This document shows, piece by piece, positions 7,572 to 15,617 of a stretch of 64,000 nucleotides of DNA. The notes below the pieces were generated by a model. It was given only the letters and a program-made list of their open reading frames with translations. It had not been told where the DNA came from and ran no database searches. The stretch comes from Kitasatospora fiedleri (lineage in GTDB: Bacteria > Actinomycetota > Actinomycetes > Streptomycetales > Streptomycetaceae). Numbering within the stretch: the first letter of the stretch is position 1; each line of letters begins with the position of its first letter. The translations under genes were made by a program, and so were the position numbers. The stretch lies in assembly GCF_948472415.1 (NCBI RefSeq), contig NZ_OX419519.1, positions 2,728,001 to 2,792,000 on the forward strand, given 5' to 3'.

Positions 7572-8258
7572 TCAGCGGCCGGTCCAGCCGAACCAGGTGA
7601 AGTGGCCGAGCGGCCAGACCACCGCGCTGGTGGGGCCGACCAGGTCCGCGACGGGGACGGCGCCGCCGTCCGGTCCGTCGCGGTGGTAGCGGGAGTCGGC
7701 GGAGTCGCTGCGGTGGTCGCCCTCGACCCAGACGTGGTCGGCGGGGACGGTCACCGGGCCGAAGTCGAGGCCGGAGCAGGAGTCGTCGCCGGGGTGCAGG
7801 TAGGGCTCGGTGACGGTCTTCCCGTCGACGGTGAGGGTGCTGCCCTGGCAGGAGACGGTCTGGCCGCCGGTGGCGATGACCCGCTTGACCAGGTAGTCGT
7901 CGCCGGGCGGGAGCAGGCCGACGGTGCTGAGGCCGGAGTGCACGGCGCGGGTGAAGGCGTTGCCGCTCGCGGGGACGGGCGGCAGCCAGCCGCCCGGGTC
8001 CTTGAACACCACGGGCTCGCCGGGCTCGGGCTTCCACCCGGTGAGGGTGGCGAACTTGTTGACGGCGACCCGGTCGCCGACCTGGAGGGTGTTCTCCATC
8101 GAGCCGGACGGGATGGAGAACATCTGGAACAGGCAGGTCTTGATCAGCACGGCGACGACCAGGCCGATCACGATCATCACGGGCAGTTCCACGTACCAGG
8201 GCCGCCGCCTGCGCGGACTCCGTTCCTGGGTGGGCCCCTCGGTCACCGCCACCGACAC
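7572..8258 (-). CDS. lepB: Signal peptidase I
   Basis: A membrane-bound serine protease that removes signal peptides from Sec and Tat exports. A basic segment (RRRRPW) is followed by one membrane helix (about 24-45), the catalytic Ser in SGSM (S53) and the general-base Lys in YLVKRV (about K125). The C-terminal box GDHRSDSADSR is the family's GDN-x-S-x-DSR motif with His in place of Asn. The 228-residue length is usual for actinobacterial enzymes. Start choice: AAGGAGG sits only two bases before the first GTG (8264) but eight bases before the next in-frame GTG (8258), so 8258 is preferred. Streptomycetes often carry several such genes; this one is alone. Confidence 0.92.
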   Translation of the reverse strand: MSVAVTEGPTQERSPRRRRPWYVELPVMIVIGLVVAVLIKTCLFQMFSIPSGSMENTLQVGDRVAVNKFATLTGWKPEPGEPVVFKDPGGWLPPVPASGNAFTRAVHSGLSTVGLLPPGDDYLVKRVIATGGQTVSCQGSTLTVDGKTVTEPYLHPGDDSCSGLDFGPVTVPADHVWVEGDHRSDSADSRYHRDGPDGGAVPVADLVGPTSAVVWPLGHFTWFGWTGR

Positions 8259-8362
8259 CGACACCGCCTCCTTGGCAAGGACAGCACGCTAACCCGAGCC
8301 GGGGGCAGGGCGAAATCCGGCCCTTACCCCGAGCCGACACCCCGCCCCGGCGCGACGGCGGC

Positions 8363-8689
8363 TCAGGACTCGTTGGCGATGGCCTCGTGGTGGCGGATCA
8401 CCTCGGCGATGATGAAGGTGAGGAACTTCTCGGCGAACACCGGGTCGAGGTTGGCGCTGAGGGCGAGTTCGCGCAGCCGCTTGATCTGGCGGCGCTCGCG
8501 GGCCGGGTCGGCGGGCGGCAGCTGGTGCTCGGCCTTGAGGCGGCCGACCTGCTGGGTGGCCTTGAAGCGCTCGGCCAGCATGTGGACGACGGCGGCGTCG
8601 ATGTTGTCGATGGACTCGCGCAGGCGGGTCAGCTCGGCCCGCACGGCGTCGTCGATCCCCGCCGGGGAGGGGGTGGGCTGGTCCGTCAT
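8363..8689 (-). CDS. Chorismate mutase (AroQ type)
   Basis: A 108-residue all-helical AroQ-type mutase that converts chorismate to prephenate on the way to phenylalanine and tyrosine. The first helix LRESIDNIDAAVVHMLAERF carries the entry Arg, QQVGRLKAEHQLPPADPARE contains the active-site Lys region, and the C-terminal helix runs FLTFIIAEVIRHHEAIANE. It is monofunctional, with no prephenate dehydratase domain. The ATG has GGAG about nine bases upstream. The gene stands alone, followed by lepB 105 bases downstream on the same strand. Confidence 0.9.
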   Translation of the reverse strand: MTDQPTPSPAGIDDAVRAELTRLRESIDNIDAAVVHMLAERFKATQQVGRLKAEHQLPPADPARERRQIKRLRELALSANLDPVFAEKFLTFIIAEVIRHHEAIANES

Positions 8690-8796
8690 GTGGGGTGGCT
8701 CCGATGCGGGATTACGGGTGGGCGCTCGGGCGCGGCGAACGGCCAATCTAACAGGGCGGGCCGGGCCGGTCCGCCCGGATGTCCTGCGCGTTCCGG

Positions 8797-8856
8797 CATG
8801 TGGGACGGCATGTGGGACGGCGTGCGGGACGGCGTGCGGGACGGTGTGGAGGACGG
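8797..8856 (+). repeat. Five tandem 12-bp repeats
   Basis: Two copies of CATGTGGGACGG, two of CGTGCGGGACGG and one degenerate TGTGGAGGACGG lie head to tail upstream of chorismate mutase. Too short and spacer-free for CRISPR. They could be a variable-number repeat or clustered sites for a DNA-binding protein. The rest of the 345-base intergenic region (8690-9034) shows nothing I can assign. Confidence 0.85.
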
Positions 8857-9034
8857 CCGGCGGGGCGGTGCCGGAGCGGTGGCGCGGCGGCGCTCGGACC
8901 GGGTGGCCGACTCCGCGCGGCGTTCGCCCGCCGAGGGGCGGTGCGGGCCGTAGGCTGGGCGGGCCCCGGCCGGAAGTCCGGTCGCGGGCGCAGCAGTTCG
9001 ACCGCTGTCCTGATCTCATGGGAGGTACCTGATC

Positions 9035-9460
9035 GTGGCGACGACCCGCACCGCGCACACCGAGTGGGAGGGCAACCTGCTCGACGGCAAGGGCCTGGTG
9101 ACCTTCGACTCCTCCGGCGTCGGCGAGTTCCCGGTGTCCTGGCCGTCCCGGGCCGAGGGCGCGAACGGGAAGACCAGCCCGGAGGAGCTGATCGCGGGCG
9201 CGCACTCGGCGTGCTTCTCGATGGCGCTCTCGCACGGCCTGACCGGCGCCGGCACCCCGCCCACCAGGCTGGAGACCAAGGCGGACGTGACCTTCCAGCC
9301 GGGCACCGGCATCACCGGCATCCACCTGACCGTGGTGGGCACCGTCCCGGGCCTGGACGAGGCGGGCTTCGTGAAGGCCGCCGAGGACGCGAAGGCCAAC
9401 TGCCCGGTGAGCCAGGCCCTGTCCGGCACCACCATCACGCTCTCCGCGAGCCTGGGCTGA
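9035..9460 (+). CDS. OsmC family peroxiredoxin
   Basis: A 141-residue OsmC-type thiol peroxidase, which reduces organic and other hydroperoxides with two cysteines. Both are present: the peroxidatic Cys in HSACFSMAL (C60) and the resolving Cys in KANCPVSQAL (C123). The N-terminus has the OsmC pattern AHTEWEGNLLDGKG. GTG start with GGAGG nine bases upstream. Single gene with its own terminator; no OhrR-like regulator sits next to it. The OsmC subgroup fits better than Ohr from the N-terminal beta-hairpin sequence. Confidence 0.9.
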   Translation: MATTRTAHTEWEGNLLDGKGLVTFDSSGVGEFPVSWPSRAEGANGKTSPEELIAGAHSACFSMALSHGLTGAGTPPTRLETKADVTFQPGTGITGIHLTVVGTVPGLDEAGFVKAAEDAKANCPVSQALSGTTITLSASLG

Positions 9461-9464
9461 CCCC

Positions 9465-9488
9465 GGGGCGGGCCCGCCGGCCCGCCCC
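9465..9488 (+). terminator. Terminator hairpin after osmC
   Basis: GGGGCGGGCC pairs perfectly with GGCCCGCCCC around a CGCC loop, five bases after the stop codon. No T-run. Confidence 0.65.
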
Positions 9489-9825
9489 CCGCCCGTGCTC
9501 GCGCCCCGCACACGGCGCGTGAGCGCGGGCGCACTCCCCGCAATCCGTCCTCGCCGCGGCGGTGCCGGGCCCGGCGCGCTCCGGCCGGGGCCCGGGTGGC
9601 TCGTACAGAATGTAACGGGCATGTGCGGACAACCGTCACCAATCACCCTGGCGGCGGTCGCGGACAGTGACGCCTGCGGCCTATGATCGGCAGACGTGGC
9701 CCGAGGCCGCCGACTGCTCCCCGGTCACCGGCCGGGGTCCGCGAGCGGGCACGGGCCGCCCGGCCGGTGGCCGTCCGCGAGGAGCAGCCGGCGCGACCAG
9801 TGGCAGCAGCGGACGGGAGCGTGCC
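9489..9825 (+). other. Intergenic region upstream of the GGDEF-EAL gene
   Basis: Carries a good -10-like TATGAT at 9682-9687 without a clear -35. If this is the promoter, transcription starts near 9694, downstream of the earliest in-frame GTG (9667). No gene is visible. Confidence 0.4.
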
Positions 9826-11685
9826 GTGCCGGGCCGGAACGTCGGGACCGACGCACACCATCGGGGTGGGCGGCCCGAGACGCCGCGCCCGGGAACCGGG
9901 CCCTGCGCCGCCTGCGGCACCCCGCCGGACACCGAGGCCGAGCGGCTGGCAGCCGCCCTGCGGGCCAGCGAGTCGCGGTTCCGGGCCGCGTTCGCCGACG
10001 CCGGGATCGGCATGGCGCTGATCGACTCCGAGGACCTCGTGATCGAGGGCAACCCGGTGTTCGCCGCGATGCTGGGCCGCGAGGTGGCCGAGCTCCCCGG
10101 CATGCACATCCACCAGATCATCGAGCCGGAGGAGCCGTCCCGCAGCCGCTACCGCGAGCTGGTGCGCGGCGAGCGCGACCGGATGCGCGCCGAGAAGCGG
10201 CTCAAGCACCGCGGCGGGCGGGAGGTCTGGGGCCGGGTCACCGTCTCGCTGATCCGGGACGGCGCGGGCGAGCCGTACTACACGATGGTGATGGTCGAGG
10301 ACGTCACCGAGCGCCGCCAGTTGGGCGACCGGCTCGCCTACCAGGCGCTGCACGACCCGCTGACCAGGCTGCCCAACCGGACGCTGTTCTACGAGCGGCT
10401 GGAGAGCGCGTTCAAGCCGGACGGCCGGGACGGTCCGGGCACCGGCGGCGAGGCCCGGATCGGGCTCTGCTGCGTCGACCTGGACGGCTTCGCGACGATC
10501 AACGAGACGCTCGGCCACCACGTCGGCGACCAGCTGCTGGTGGCCGTCGCCGCCCGGCTGGAGCACGGCTTCGCCCGGGACGGACGGCAGTTGGTGGCCC
10601 GGCTGGGCGGCGACGAGTTCGCCGTGCTGGTCACCGGCAGCGCCGGCCACCAGCAGCTGACCCGGCTGGCCGCCGACCTGATGGAGACCCTGGAGCGGCC
10701 CTTCGAGGTGGCCGGGCACCGGCTGACCGTCACCGCGTCGATCGGCGTGGTGGAGCGCCCGGTGCGCGGCTCCACGCCCGCCGACCTGGTCCGGGACGCC
10801 GACTCCACCCTGTACTGGTCGAAGTCCGACGGCCGCGCCCGCTGGACGCTGTACGACCGCGACCGGGGCGCCGACCAGCTCACCCGGCACCTGCTGGCGA
10901 CCGAGCTGCGCCCGGCCGTGGAGCGCGGCGAGTTCACCGTCGTCTACCAGCCGCTGGTGGGCCTGGCGGACGGCGCGGTGCACGGCGCCGAGGCGCTGGT
11001 GCGCTGGAACCACCCGCGGTACGGGCTGCTGTCGCCGGACCGGTTCATCCCGCTCGCCGAGGAGTCCGGGGCGATCGTGGCGCTGGGCAAGTGGGTGCTG
11101 GAGGAGTCCTGTCGGCAGGCCCGGCGCTGGCTGGAGGAGTTCCCCGGGCAGCCGGTGCTGGTCAGCGTCAACCTGGCGCCCCGCCAGATCTGGGACTCCG
11201 ACGTGGTCGCGGACGTCGCCGACGTGCTGGAGCGCACCGGGCTGCCCGCCCGCCTGCTCCAGCTGGAGATCACCGAGAGCGCGCTGCTGGGCCCGGGCGG
11301 CCGGCCGTTGCAGGCGTTGCAGGCGCTGGCCGACATGGGCGTGCGGATCGCCATCGACGACTTCGGGACCGGCTACTCCAACCTCGCCTACCTGTCCCGG
11401 CTGCCGGTGCACGCCCTCAAGCTGGACGCCACCTTCATCGAGGCGTTCCGCGAGTCCGCGCCCGGCGCGGACGGCCGCCGCCGGGCCGCCGACGAGCAGA
11501 TCGTCGGCGCGATGGTGCAGCTCGCGCACGCCCTGGGCCTGACCGTCACCGCCGAGGGCATCGAGCACGCCGCCCAGGCCGAGCGGCTGCGCGAGACCGG
11601 CTGCGACACCGCCCAGGGCTGGTACTACGCCCGCCCCGGCGGTCCCGAGGTGGTCGCCGCGATCCTCCGGGACCGGCCGCGGTAG
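9826..11685 (+). CDS. PAS-GGDEF-EAL cyclic di-GMP protein
   Basis: A soluble protein of 619 residues with a PAS sensor (about 25-140; ESRFRAAFADAGIGMALID), a GGDEF domain with intact RLGGDEF (261-265) and an EAL domain with EALVRWNH (389 on), DDFGTGYSNLAYLSRLP and TAEGIEHAAQ. Both active-site signatures are present, so either synthesis or breakdown of cyclic di-GMP is possible; hybrids often favour one. In streptomycetes cyclic di-GMP controls the switch to sporulation through BldD and WhiG. The GTG at 9826 was chosen because GGGAG lies six bases upstream and a TATGAT box lies just before it; an in-frame GTG at 9667 would add 53 low-complexity residues. No membrane segment. Confidence 0.88.
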   Translation: MPGRNVGTDAHHRGGRPETPRPGTGPCAACGTPPDTEAERLAAALRASESRFRAAFADAGIGMALIDSEDLVIEGNPVFAAMLGREVAELPGMHIHQIIEPEEPSRSRYRELVRGERDRMRAEKRLKHRGGREVWGRVTVSLIRDGAGEPYYTMVMVEDVTERRQLGDRLAYQALHDPLTRLPNRTLFYERLESAFKPDGRDGPGTGGEARIGLCCVDLDGFATINETLGHHVGDQLLVAVAARLEHGFARDGRQLVARLGGDEFAVLVTGSAGHQQLTRLAADLMETLERPFEVAGHRLTVTASIGVVERPVRGSTPADLVRDADSTLYWSKSDGRARWTLYDRDRGADQLTRHLLATELRPAVERGEFTVVYQPLVGLADGAVHGAEALVRWNHPRYGLLSPDRFIPLAEESGAIVALGKWVLEESCRQARRWLEEFPGQPVLVSVNLAPRQIWDSDVVADVADVLERTGLPARLLQLEITESALLGPGGRPLQALQALADMGVRIAIDDFGTGYSNLAYLSRLPVHALKLDATFIEAFRESAPGADGRRRAADEQIVGAMVQLAHALGLTVTAEGIEHAAQAERLRETGCDTAQGWYYARPGGPEVVAAILRDRPR

Positions 11686-11752
11686 CGACCGCGGCCTTCC
11701 GGTGCGGAGGGGAGCAGGGCGGCGGGACGTGCGGACGCGGTGCCGGACGGGC

Positions 11753-12883
11753 TCAGTCCGCGGCGGCGGTGAGCCCGTACGCCTCGGCGATCAGGCCGTA
11801 GGACGCCAGCCGGTTTTGGTGCCCGTGGATGTGCGAGGTGACCATCAGCTCGTCGGCCCCGGTGCGCCGTCGCAGCGCCTCCAGGCCCTCGGCGACCTCC
11901 GCCGGGGTGCCGAGCACCACGTTCGCCAGCCAGGACTCCAGGAAGTCCTCCTCGGCGAGGGTGTAGGGGTGCGCGGCGGCCTCCTCCGGCGTCGGGATCG
12001 GCCCCGGCCGGCCCTGCCGCAGCCGCAGCATGCCCAGGCCCGCCGAGCGGGCCAGCCACAGCGCCCGCTCCCGGCTCTCCGCGGCCACCGCGCTCACCCC
12101 GATCAGCGCGTACGGCTCCTCCAGCACCTCGGACGGGGTGAAGCCCTCCCGGTACAGGTCGAGCGCGGGGACGGTGTTGGCCGCGCTGAAGTGGTGCGCG
12201 AACGCGAACGGGTAGCCGAGCCGGGCGGAGAGCTGGGCGCTGAACCCGGAGGAGCCGAGCAGCCAGACCGGCGGCCGGGACGCCGAGCGCGGCACCGCCT
12301 CCAGCCGGGCGTACGGGTGGCCGGCCGGGAAGTCGCCGTCCAGGAAGTGGGTCAGCTCGGCGAGTTGGCGCGGGAAGTCCTCCGCGCCGTCGGCCAGGCC
12401 CCGGCGCAGTGCCCGGGCGGTGCCCTGGTCGGTGCCGGGGGCGCGGCCCAGGCCCAGGTCGATCCGGCCCGGGTGCAGGGCCTCCAGCAGGCCGAACTGC
12501 TCGGCGATCGCCAGCGGGGCGTGGTTGGGGAGCATCACGCCGCCGGAGCCCAGGCGCAGCGTGCCGGTGTGCGCGCCGAGGTGGGCGAGCAGCACGGCGG
12601 GCACCGAGGAGGCCACGCCGGGCATGCCGTGGTGCTCGGCCACCCAGAACCGGTGGTAGCCCCAGCCCTCGGCGGCCCGGGCCAGCTCGGTGGTCGCGGC
12701 GAGCGCCTCGCCCGCGGTGTGGCCGGAGCCGACGGTGGCCAGGTCCAGGATGGAGAGCGGGGCGGGCGCGCGGCCCGCGGCCCGGCCGCGGATTCGGTCG
12801 GCGGCGGTGGCGGGGCCTGCGGCGGCGGCCCGGTCGGGGGCGGTGGCGGCCCCGGGGGCGGTCGGCTCCGGTGCGGTGCTCAT
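11753..12883 (-). CDS. LLM class flavin-dependent oxidoreductase (luciferase-like)
   Basis: A 376-residue TIM-barrel protein of the bacterial luciferase family. The N-terminal strand is LSILDLATVGSGHTAGEAL, then AEGWGYHRFWVAEHHGMPG (the AEHH motif near the flavin), LRLGSGGVMLPNHAPLAIAE and HPGRIDLGLGRAPGTDQGT. Members use reduced FMN to oxidise varied small molecules, and the substrate cannot be told from sequence. The first 40 or so residues are Ala/Pro-rich and probably disordered. ATG with AGGAGG nine bases upstream. Convergent with the GGDEF-EAL gene. Confidence 0.87.
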   Translation of the reverse strand: MSTAPEPTAPGAATAPDRAAAAGPATAADRIRGRAAGRAPAPLSILDLATVGSGHTAGEALAATTELARAAEGWGYHRFWVAEHHGMPGVASSVPAVLLAHLGAHTGTLRLGSGGVMLPNHAPLAIAEQFGLLEALHPGRIDLGLGRAPGTDQGTARALRRGLADGAEDFPRQLAELTHFLDGDFPAGHPYARLEAVPRSASRPPVWLLGSSGFSAQLSARLGYPFAFAHHFSAANTVPALDLYREGFTPSEVLEEPYALIGVSAVAAESRERALWLARSAGLGMLRLRQGRPGPIPTPEEAAAHPYTLAEEDFLESWLANVVLGTPAEVAEGLEALRRRTGADELMVTSHIHGHQNRLASYGLIAEAYGLTAAAD

Positions 12884-13000
12884 GCGGTGCGTCCTCCTGG
12901 TGCCCCGGCCGGGTGCCCGGGCGTTCGTCGGAGCACAACCCGCCCGGCGGCCGGGCTGTTCCCGCCCCGGCACCGGCCTTCCGGCCGCCGCTCCCGGCCC

Positions 13001-13048
13001 CCGCCCACCGCTTCTTCCACCGCCCCGCCCACCGCTTCTTCCGCCGCC
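13001..13048 (+). repeat. 24-bp tandem repeat, two copies
   Basis: CCGCCCACCGCTTCTTCC followed by RCCGCC, twice in tandem with a single difference, in non-coding sequence upstream of the flavin oxidoreductase. Confidence 0.8.
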
Positions 13049-13093
13049 CCGCCCGCCGTCCCGTCTGACGCCTCGACAGGAGGCCACGCTGCG

Positions 13094-13276
13094 TGGCGAC
13101 TTCACGCCACAGCGAGAAGTCGCCAGGTCCGGCGGCCCGATCGGGACCGCGGATGGGGCAGTCTGGAGATCGGCGCGGATCACGTACCGGTTCCGCGCGC
13201 CAGCGACAGATCGACGGGCTCGACCAGCGTCGTTCGATCCCACGAGCCCCCGGAGCGGCACCCCGCCCGGGGGCTC
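13094..13276 (+). ncRNA. Candidate structured RNA or attenuated leader upstream of the DedA-like gene
   Basis: A perfect 10-bp stem TGGCGACTTC/GAAGTCGCCA (13094-13103 with 13116-13125) is followed by GGTCC/GGACC (13126-13130 with 13144-13148), a GCGCGGA/TCCGCGC stem (about 13172-13200) and a terminator-like 9-bp stem GAGCCCCCG/CGGGGGCTC (13244-13252 with 13268-13276). Successive stem-loops ending in a terminator, 125 bases before a gene start, suggest a riboswitch-like leader or small RNA. It matches no class I recognise, and the G+C-rich background makes chance stems common. Confidence 0.3.
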
Positions 13277-13401
13277 TCGCCGTTCCCCGGGCCCGTGTGC
13301 GGTATGCCACACGGGGGTGCTTCATGCCATGAAATTTGCCCGCGCTAGCGTTGTCCCCCGTTGCAGCTGCTCCCCCCGGGCGTGCTGGAGGGAGAGACAC
13401 C

Positions 13402-14013
13402 GTGGACCCGAACGCCGTCATCGGCCCCGCCTGGTACTGCGCACTGGCGCTGGCCGCCGTCCTCGGTGACGCCTTCCTGCCGTTCCTGCCCAGCGGGACG
13501 CTGGTGATCCTCGCGGTGCTGAAGACCGCGCACGTGGACGGTTCGCCGCTGCTGCTGGGCGCGGGCGTGGCGCTCGCCTCCTTCCTCGGCGACCTGCTGC
13601 TGCTCAACCTGGCCCGGCGCGGCGCGCCCGCGGTGCACCGCCGGCTGGCCCGTCGGCCCCGGCTGGCCGCGAGCGTGGAGCGGGTGCAGCTGGCGCTGAC
13701 CGGCCGCACCACCAGCCGGGCCGCGGCGGCCATCGTGATCGTCGCGCGCTTCGTCCCGGCCGGGCGGACCGTGCTGGACCTGGCGGTGGGCCACTCCGCG
13801 AACCGGCCCTGGACCTTCCTGCGCTGGTCGGCGGTGGCCGCGGTGGTGTGGGCGGCGTACATCGTCAGCCTCGGCTGGTTGAACCTGCACTGGTTCGACA
13901 CCGCCTGGCTGAGCTTCGTGATCTCCTGCGCGGCGGCCACCGCGATCAGCTCGGCGGTGGTGCAACTCGTCCGGCGGCGGCGCCGGCTGGCCGCCCTGGT
14001 CGAGAGCGAGTAG
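13402..14013 (+). CDS. DedA family membrane protein
   Basis: A 203-residue membrane protein with the DedA/VTT pattern: a first hydrophobic helix ending in DAFLPFLPSGTLVILAVL, a re-entrant loop region, and VIVARFVPAGRTVLDLAVGHS, which carries the conserved Arg residues. C-terminal helices follow (VVWAAYIVSLGWLNL, FVISCAAATAISSAVVQLV). Some DedA proteins act as lipid scramblases or undecaprenyl-phosphate or phosphatidylethanolamine flippases; this one's substrate is not known. The GTG at 13402 is preferred because GGAGGGAGA lies just upstream; 22 more codons upstream are possible. Confidence 0.82.
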   Translation: MDPNAVIGPAWYCALALAAVLGDAFLPFLPSGTLVILAVLKTAHVDGSPLLLGAGVALASFLGDLLLLNLARRGAPAVHRRLARRPRLAASVERVQLALTGRTTSRAAAAIVIVARFVPAGRTVLDLAVGHSANRPWTFLRWSAVAAVVWAAYIVSLGWLNLHWFDTAWLSFVISCAAATAISSAVVQLVRRRRRLAALVESE

Positions 14014-14279
14014 GCCGCTGCCGCGGGGCCCGGACGGGTCCGCGACCTCGCGTTCCGTGTCTCAGGACGGCAACAAGGCGGCCGGTCCGGGAGCCGGGCG
14101 GAACCCCTCCGCGTGATGACCTGGTGAGGGTGGGCGGCATTGGACCGTCCGTCCCGGGCATGCCATCCTTGGGTGGCAATACCGTCAAATTGTCCGATTT
14201 TGCCAGAAGTTGACCCCGGGAGCCGCGTGTCGGCGCCCGGGTCTTCGTTCCGGCCGGGCCCACCGTGGCAGGGGAGACC

Positions 14280-15539
14280 ATGAGCAGCATCTCGCGCAGG
14301 ACAGTGCTGACCGCCACAGCGGCCACGGCGGCCCTCGGCGCCGTCGCGGCCTGTTCCAGCGGAGGCGGCACGGCGAACCGCCCCGGCTCCGACGCCGACC
14401 CCGGCGGCACCGGCAGCGCCTCCGCCGGCACCAGTCCGTCCGCCGTCAAGGGCACCCCGCTCGGCGACGGCTCCACCGCCGACACCGGCACCCAGCCCCG
14501 CCAGCCCACGCCCGAGAAGCTGAAGCCGGGCGAGACCCCGCCGCAGTTCGTGGTCTTCTCCTGGGACGGCGCCGGGGCCACCGACGACGGCCAGTTCGCC
14601 CGCTTCCTCAAGCTCGCCGAGGAGCACAAGGCGGCGATGACCTTCTTCCTCTCCGGCATCTACACCCTGCCGAAGGAGAAGTCCTCGCTCTACCACCCGC
14701 CGCAGCACCCCGTCGGCGCCTCCGACATCCCGTTCCTGTCCGACAACGCCGTCCGCAACACCATCAAGCTGATCACCCAGGCCTGGCAGGCCGGCCACGA
14801 GATCGGCACCCACTTCAACGGGCACTTCTGCTCCACCCGCTCCGACCACAACGGCGTCAACAAGTGGACCCCGGAGGACTGGGAGAGCGAGATCCAGCAG
14901 GCGGTGTCCTTCGTCACCCAGTGGCGGACCAACACCGGGTTCACCGACGTCGACCCGTTCCCCTTCGACTACAAGAAGGAGCTGATCGGCGGCCGCACCC
15001 CCTGCCTGGAGGGCCAGAAGGCGCTGCTGCCGACCGCCGCCAAGCTCGGCTGGAAGTACGACGCCAGCTCCCCCGGCGGCCTGCAGATCTGGCCGCAGAA
15101 GGTCCAGGACGGCAAGATCTGGGACTTCCCGCTCCAGGGCATCCCGTTCCCCGGCCACAACTTCCAGGTGCTGTCCATGGACTACAACATCCTGGCCAAC
15201 CAGTCCGGCGGCTCCACCAAGGGCGACCCGGCGAAGTACGGCCAGTGGCGCGACCAGGCCCGCGACGCGTACCTGGCGGGCTTCGAGCGCGCCTACACCA
15301 CCAACCGGGCCCCGTTCTTCGTCGGCAACCACTTCGAGCAGTGGAACGGCGGCATCTACATGGACGCGGTCGAGGAGGCCCTCCGGCAGATCGCCGGCAA
15401 GCCCGACGTCCGCCTGGTCTCGTTCAAGCAGCTCGTCGACTGGCTGGAGGTCCAGGACCAGTCCACCCTCCGCAAGCTGCGCACCCTCAACGTCGGCCAG
15501 GCCCCGACCGGCGGCTGGCAGACCTTCCTGGGCGCGTAG
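14280..15539 (+). CDS. Exported polysaccharide deacetylase-like lipoprotein
   Basis: A 419-residue exported protein. A twin-arginine signal SRRTVLTATAATAALG is followed by a lipobox ending at C25 (GAVAAC), so it is likely Tat-exported and lipid-anchored. A Ser/Gly/Thr-rich spacer leads to a NodB-like deacetylase fold: PPQFVVFSWDGAGATDDGQ holds the first catalytic Asp region, AMTFFLSGIY, and HEIGTHFNGHFC supplies the HxxxH metal site. Likely substrates are acetylated polysaccharides of the envelope or chitin. This subgroup is longer than simple peptidoglycan deacetylases and its real substrate is not established. ATG with GGGGAG just upstream. Monocistronic, ending at a strong hairpin. Confidence 0.82.
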   Translation: MSSISRRTVLTATAATAALGAVAACSSGGGTANRPGSDADPGGTGSASAGTSPSAVKGTPLGDGSTADTGTQPRQPTPEKLKPGETPPQFVVFSWDGAGATDDGQFARFLKLAEEHKAAMTFFLSGIYTLPKEKSSLYHPPQHPVGASDIPFLSDNAVRNTIKLITQAWQAGHEIGTHFNGHFCSTRSDHNGVNKWTPEDWESEIQQAVSFVTQWRTNTGFTDVDPFPFDYKKELIGGRTPCLEGQKALLPTAAKLGWKYDASSPGGLQIWPQKVQDGKIWDFPLQGIPFPGHNFQVLSMDYNILANQSGGSTKGDPAKYGQWRDQARDAYLAGFERAYTTNRAPFFVGNHFEQWNGGIYMDAVEEALRQIAGKPDVRLVSFKQLVDWLEVQDQSTLRKLRTLNVGQAPTGGWQTFLGA

Positions 15540-15554
15540 CGGGCCGGACGGCGA

Positions 15555-15588
15555 GGGGCCCGGGGAGCGGCGGCGCTCCCCGGGCCCC
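15555..15588. terminator. Bidirectional terminator hairpin
   Basis: A perfect 15-bp stem GGGGCCCGGGGAGCG/CGCTCCCCGGGCCCC with a 4-base loop, between the convergent deacetylase and hydrolase genes. Confidence 0.75.
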
Positions 15589-15617
15589 GGCCGTGTCGCC
15601 GTGCCGCCGTGCCGCCG

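Larger units (their letters stand above)
12884..13401. other. Intergenic region with repeats and stem-loops
   Basis: About 520 bases between divergent genes. It contains a 24-bp tandem repeat (13001-13048), then a series of perfect or near-perfect stem-loops (13094-13276, listed separately). No protein gene is convincing. The 125 bases before 13402 should include the promoter or leader of the DedA-like gene. Confidence 0.5.

Noticed and set aside
8797..8856. 12-bp repeats as a CRISPR array
   Set aside because: Units are contiguous with no spacers, too short, and no cas gene is in the window.
13200..13250. T-loop-like GTTCGATCCC as part of a tRNA
   Set aside because: No matching acceptor, D or anticodon arms can be built around it, and the putative T stem has a mismatch.
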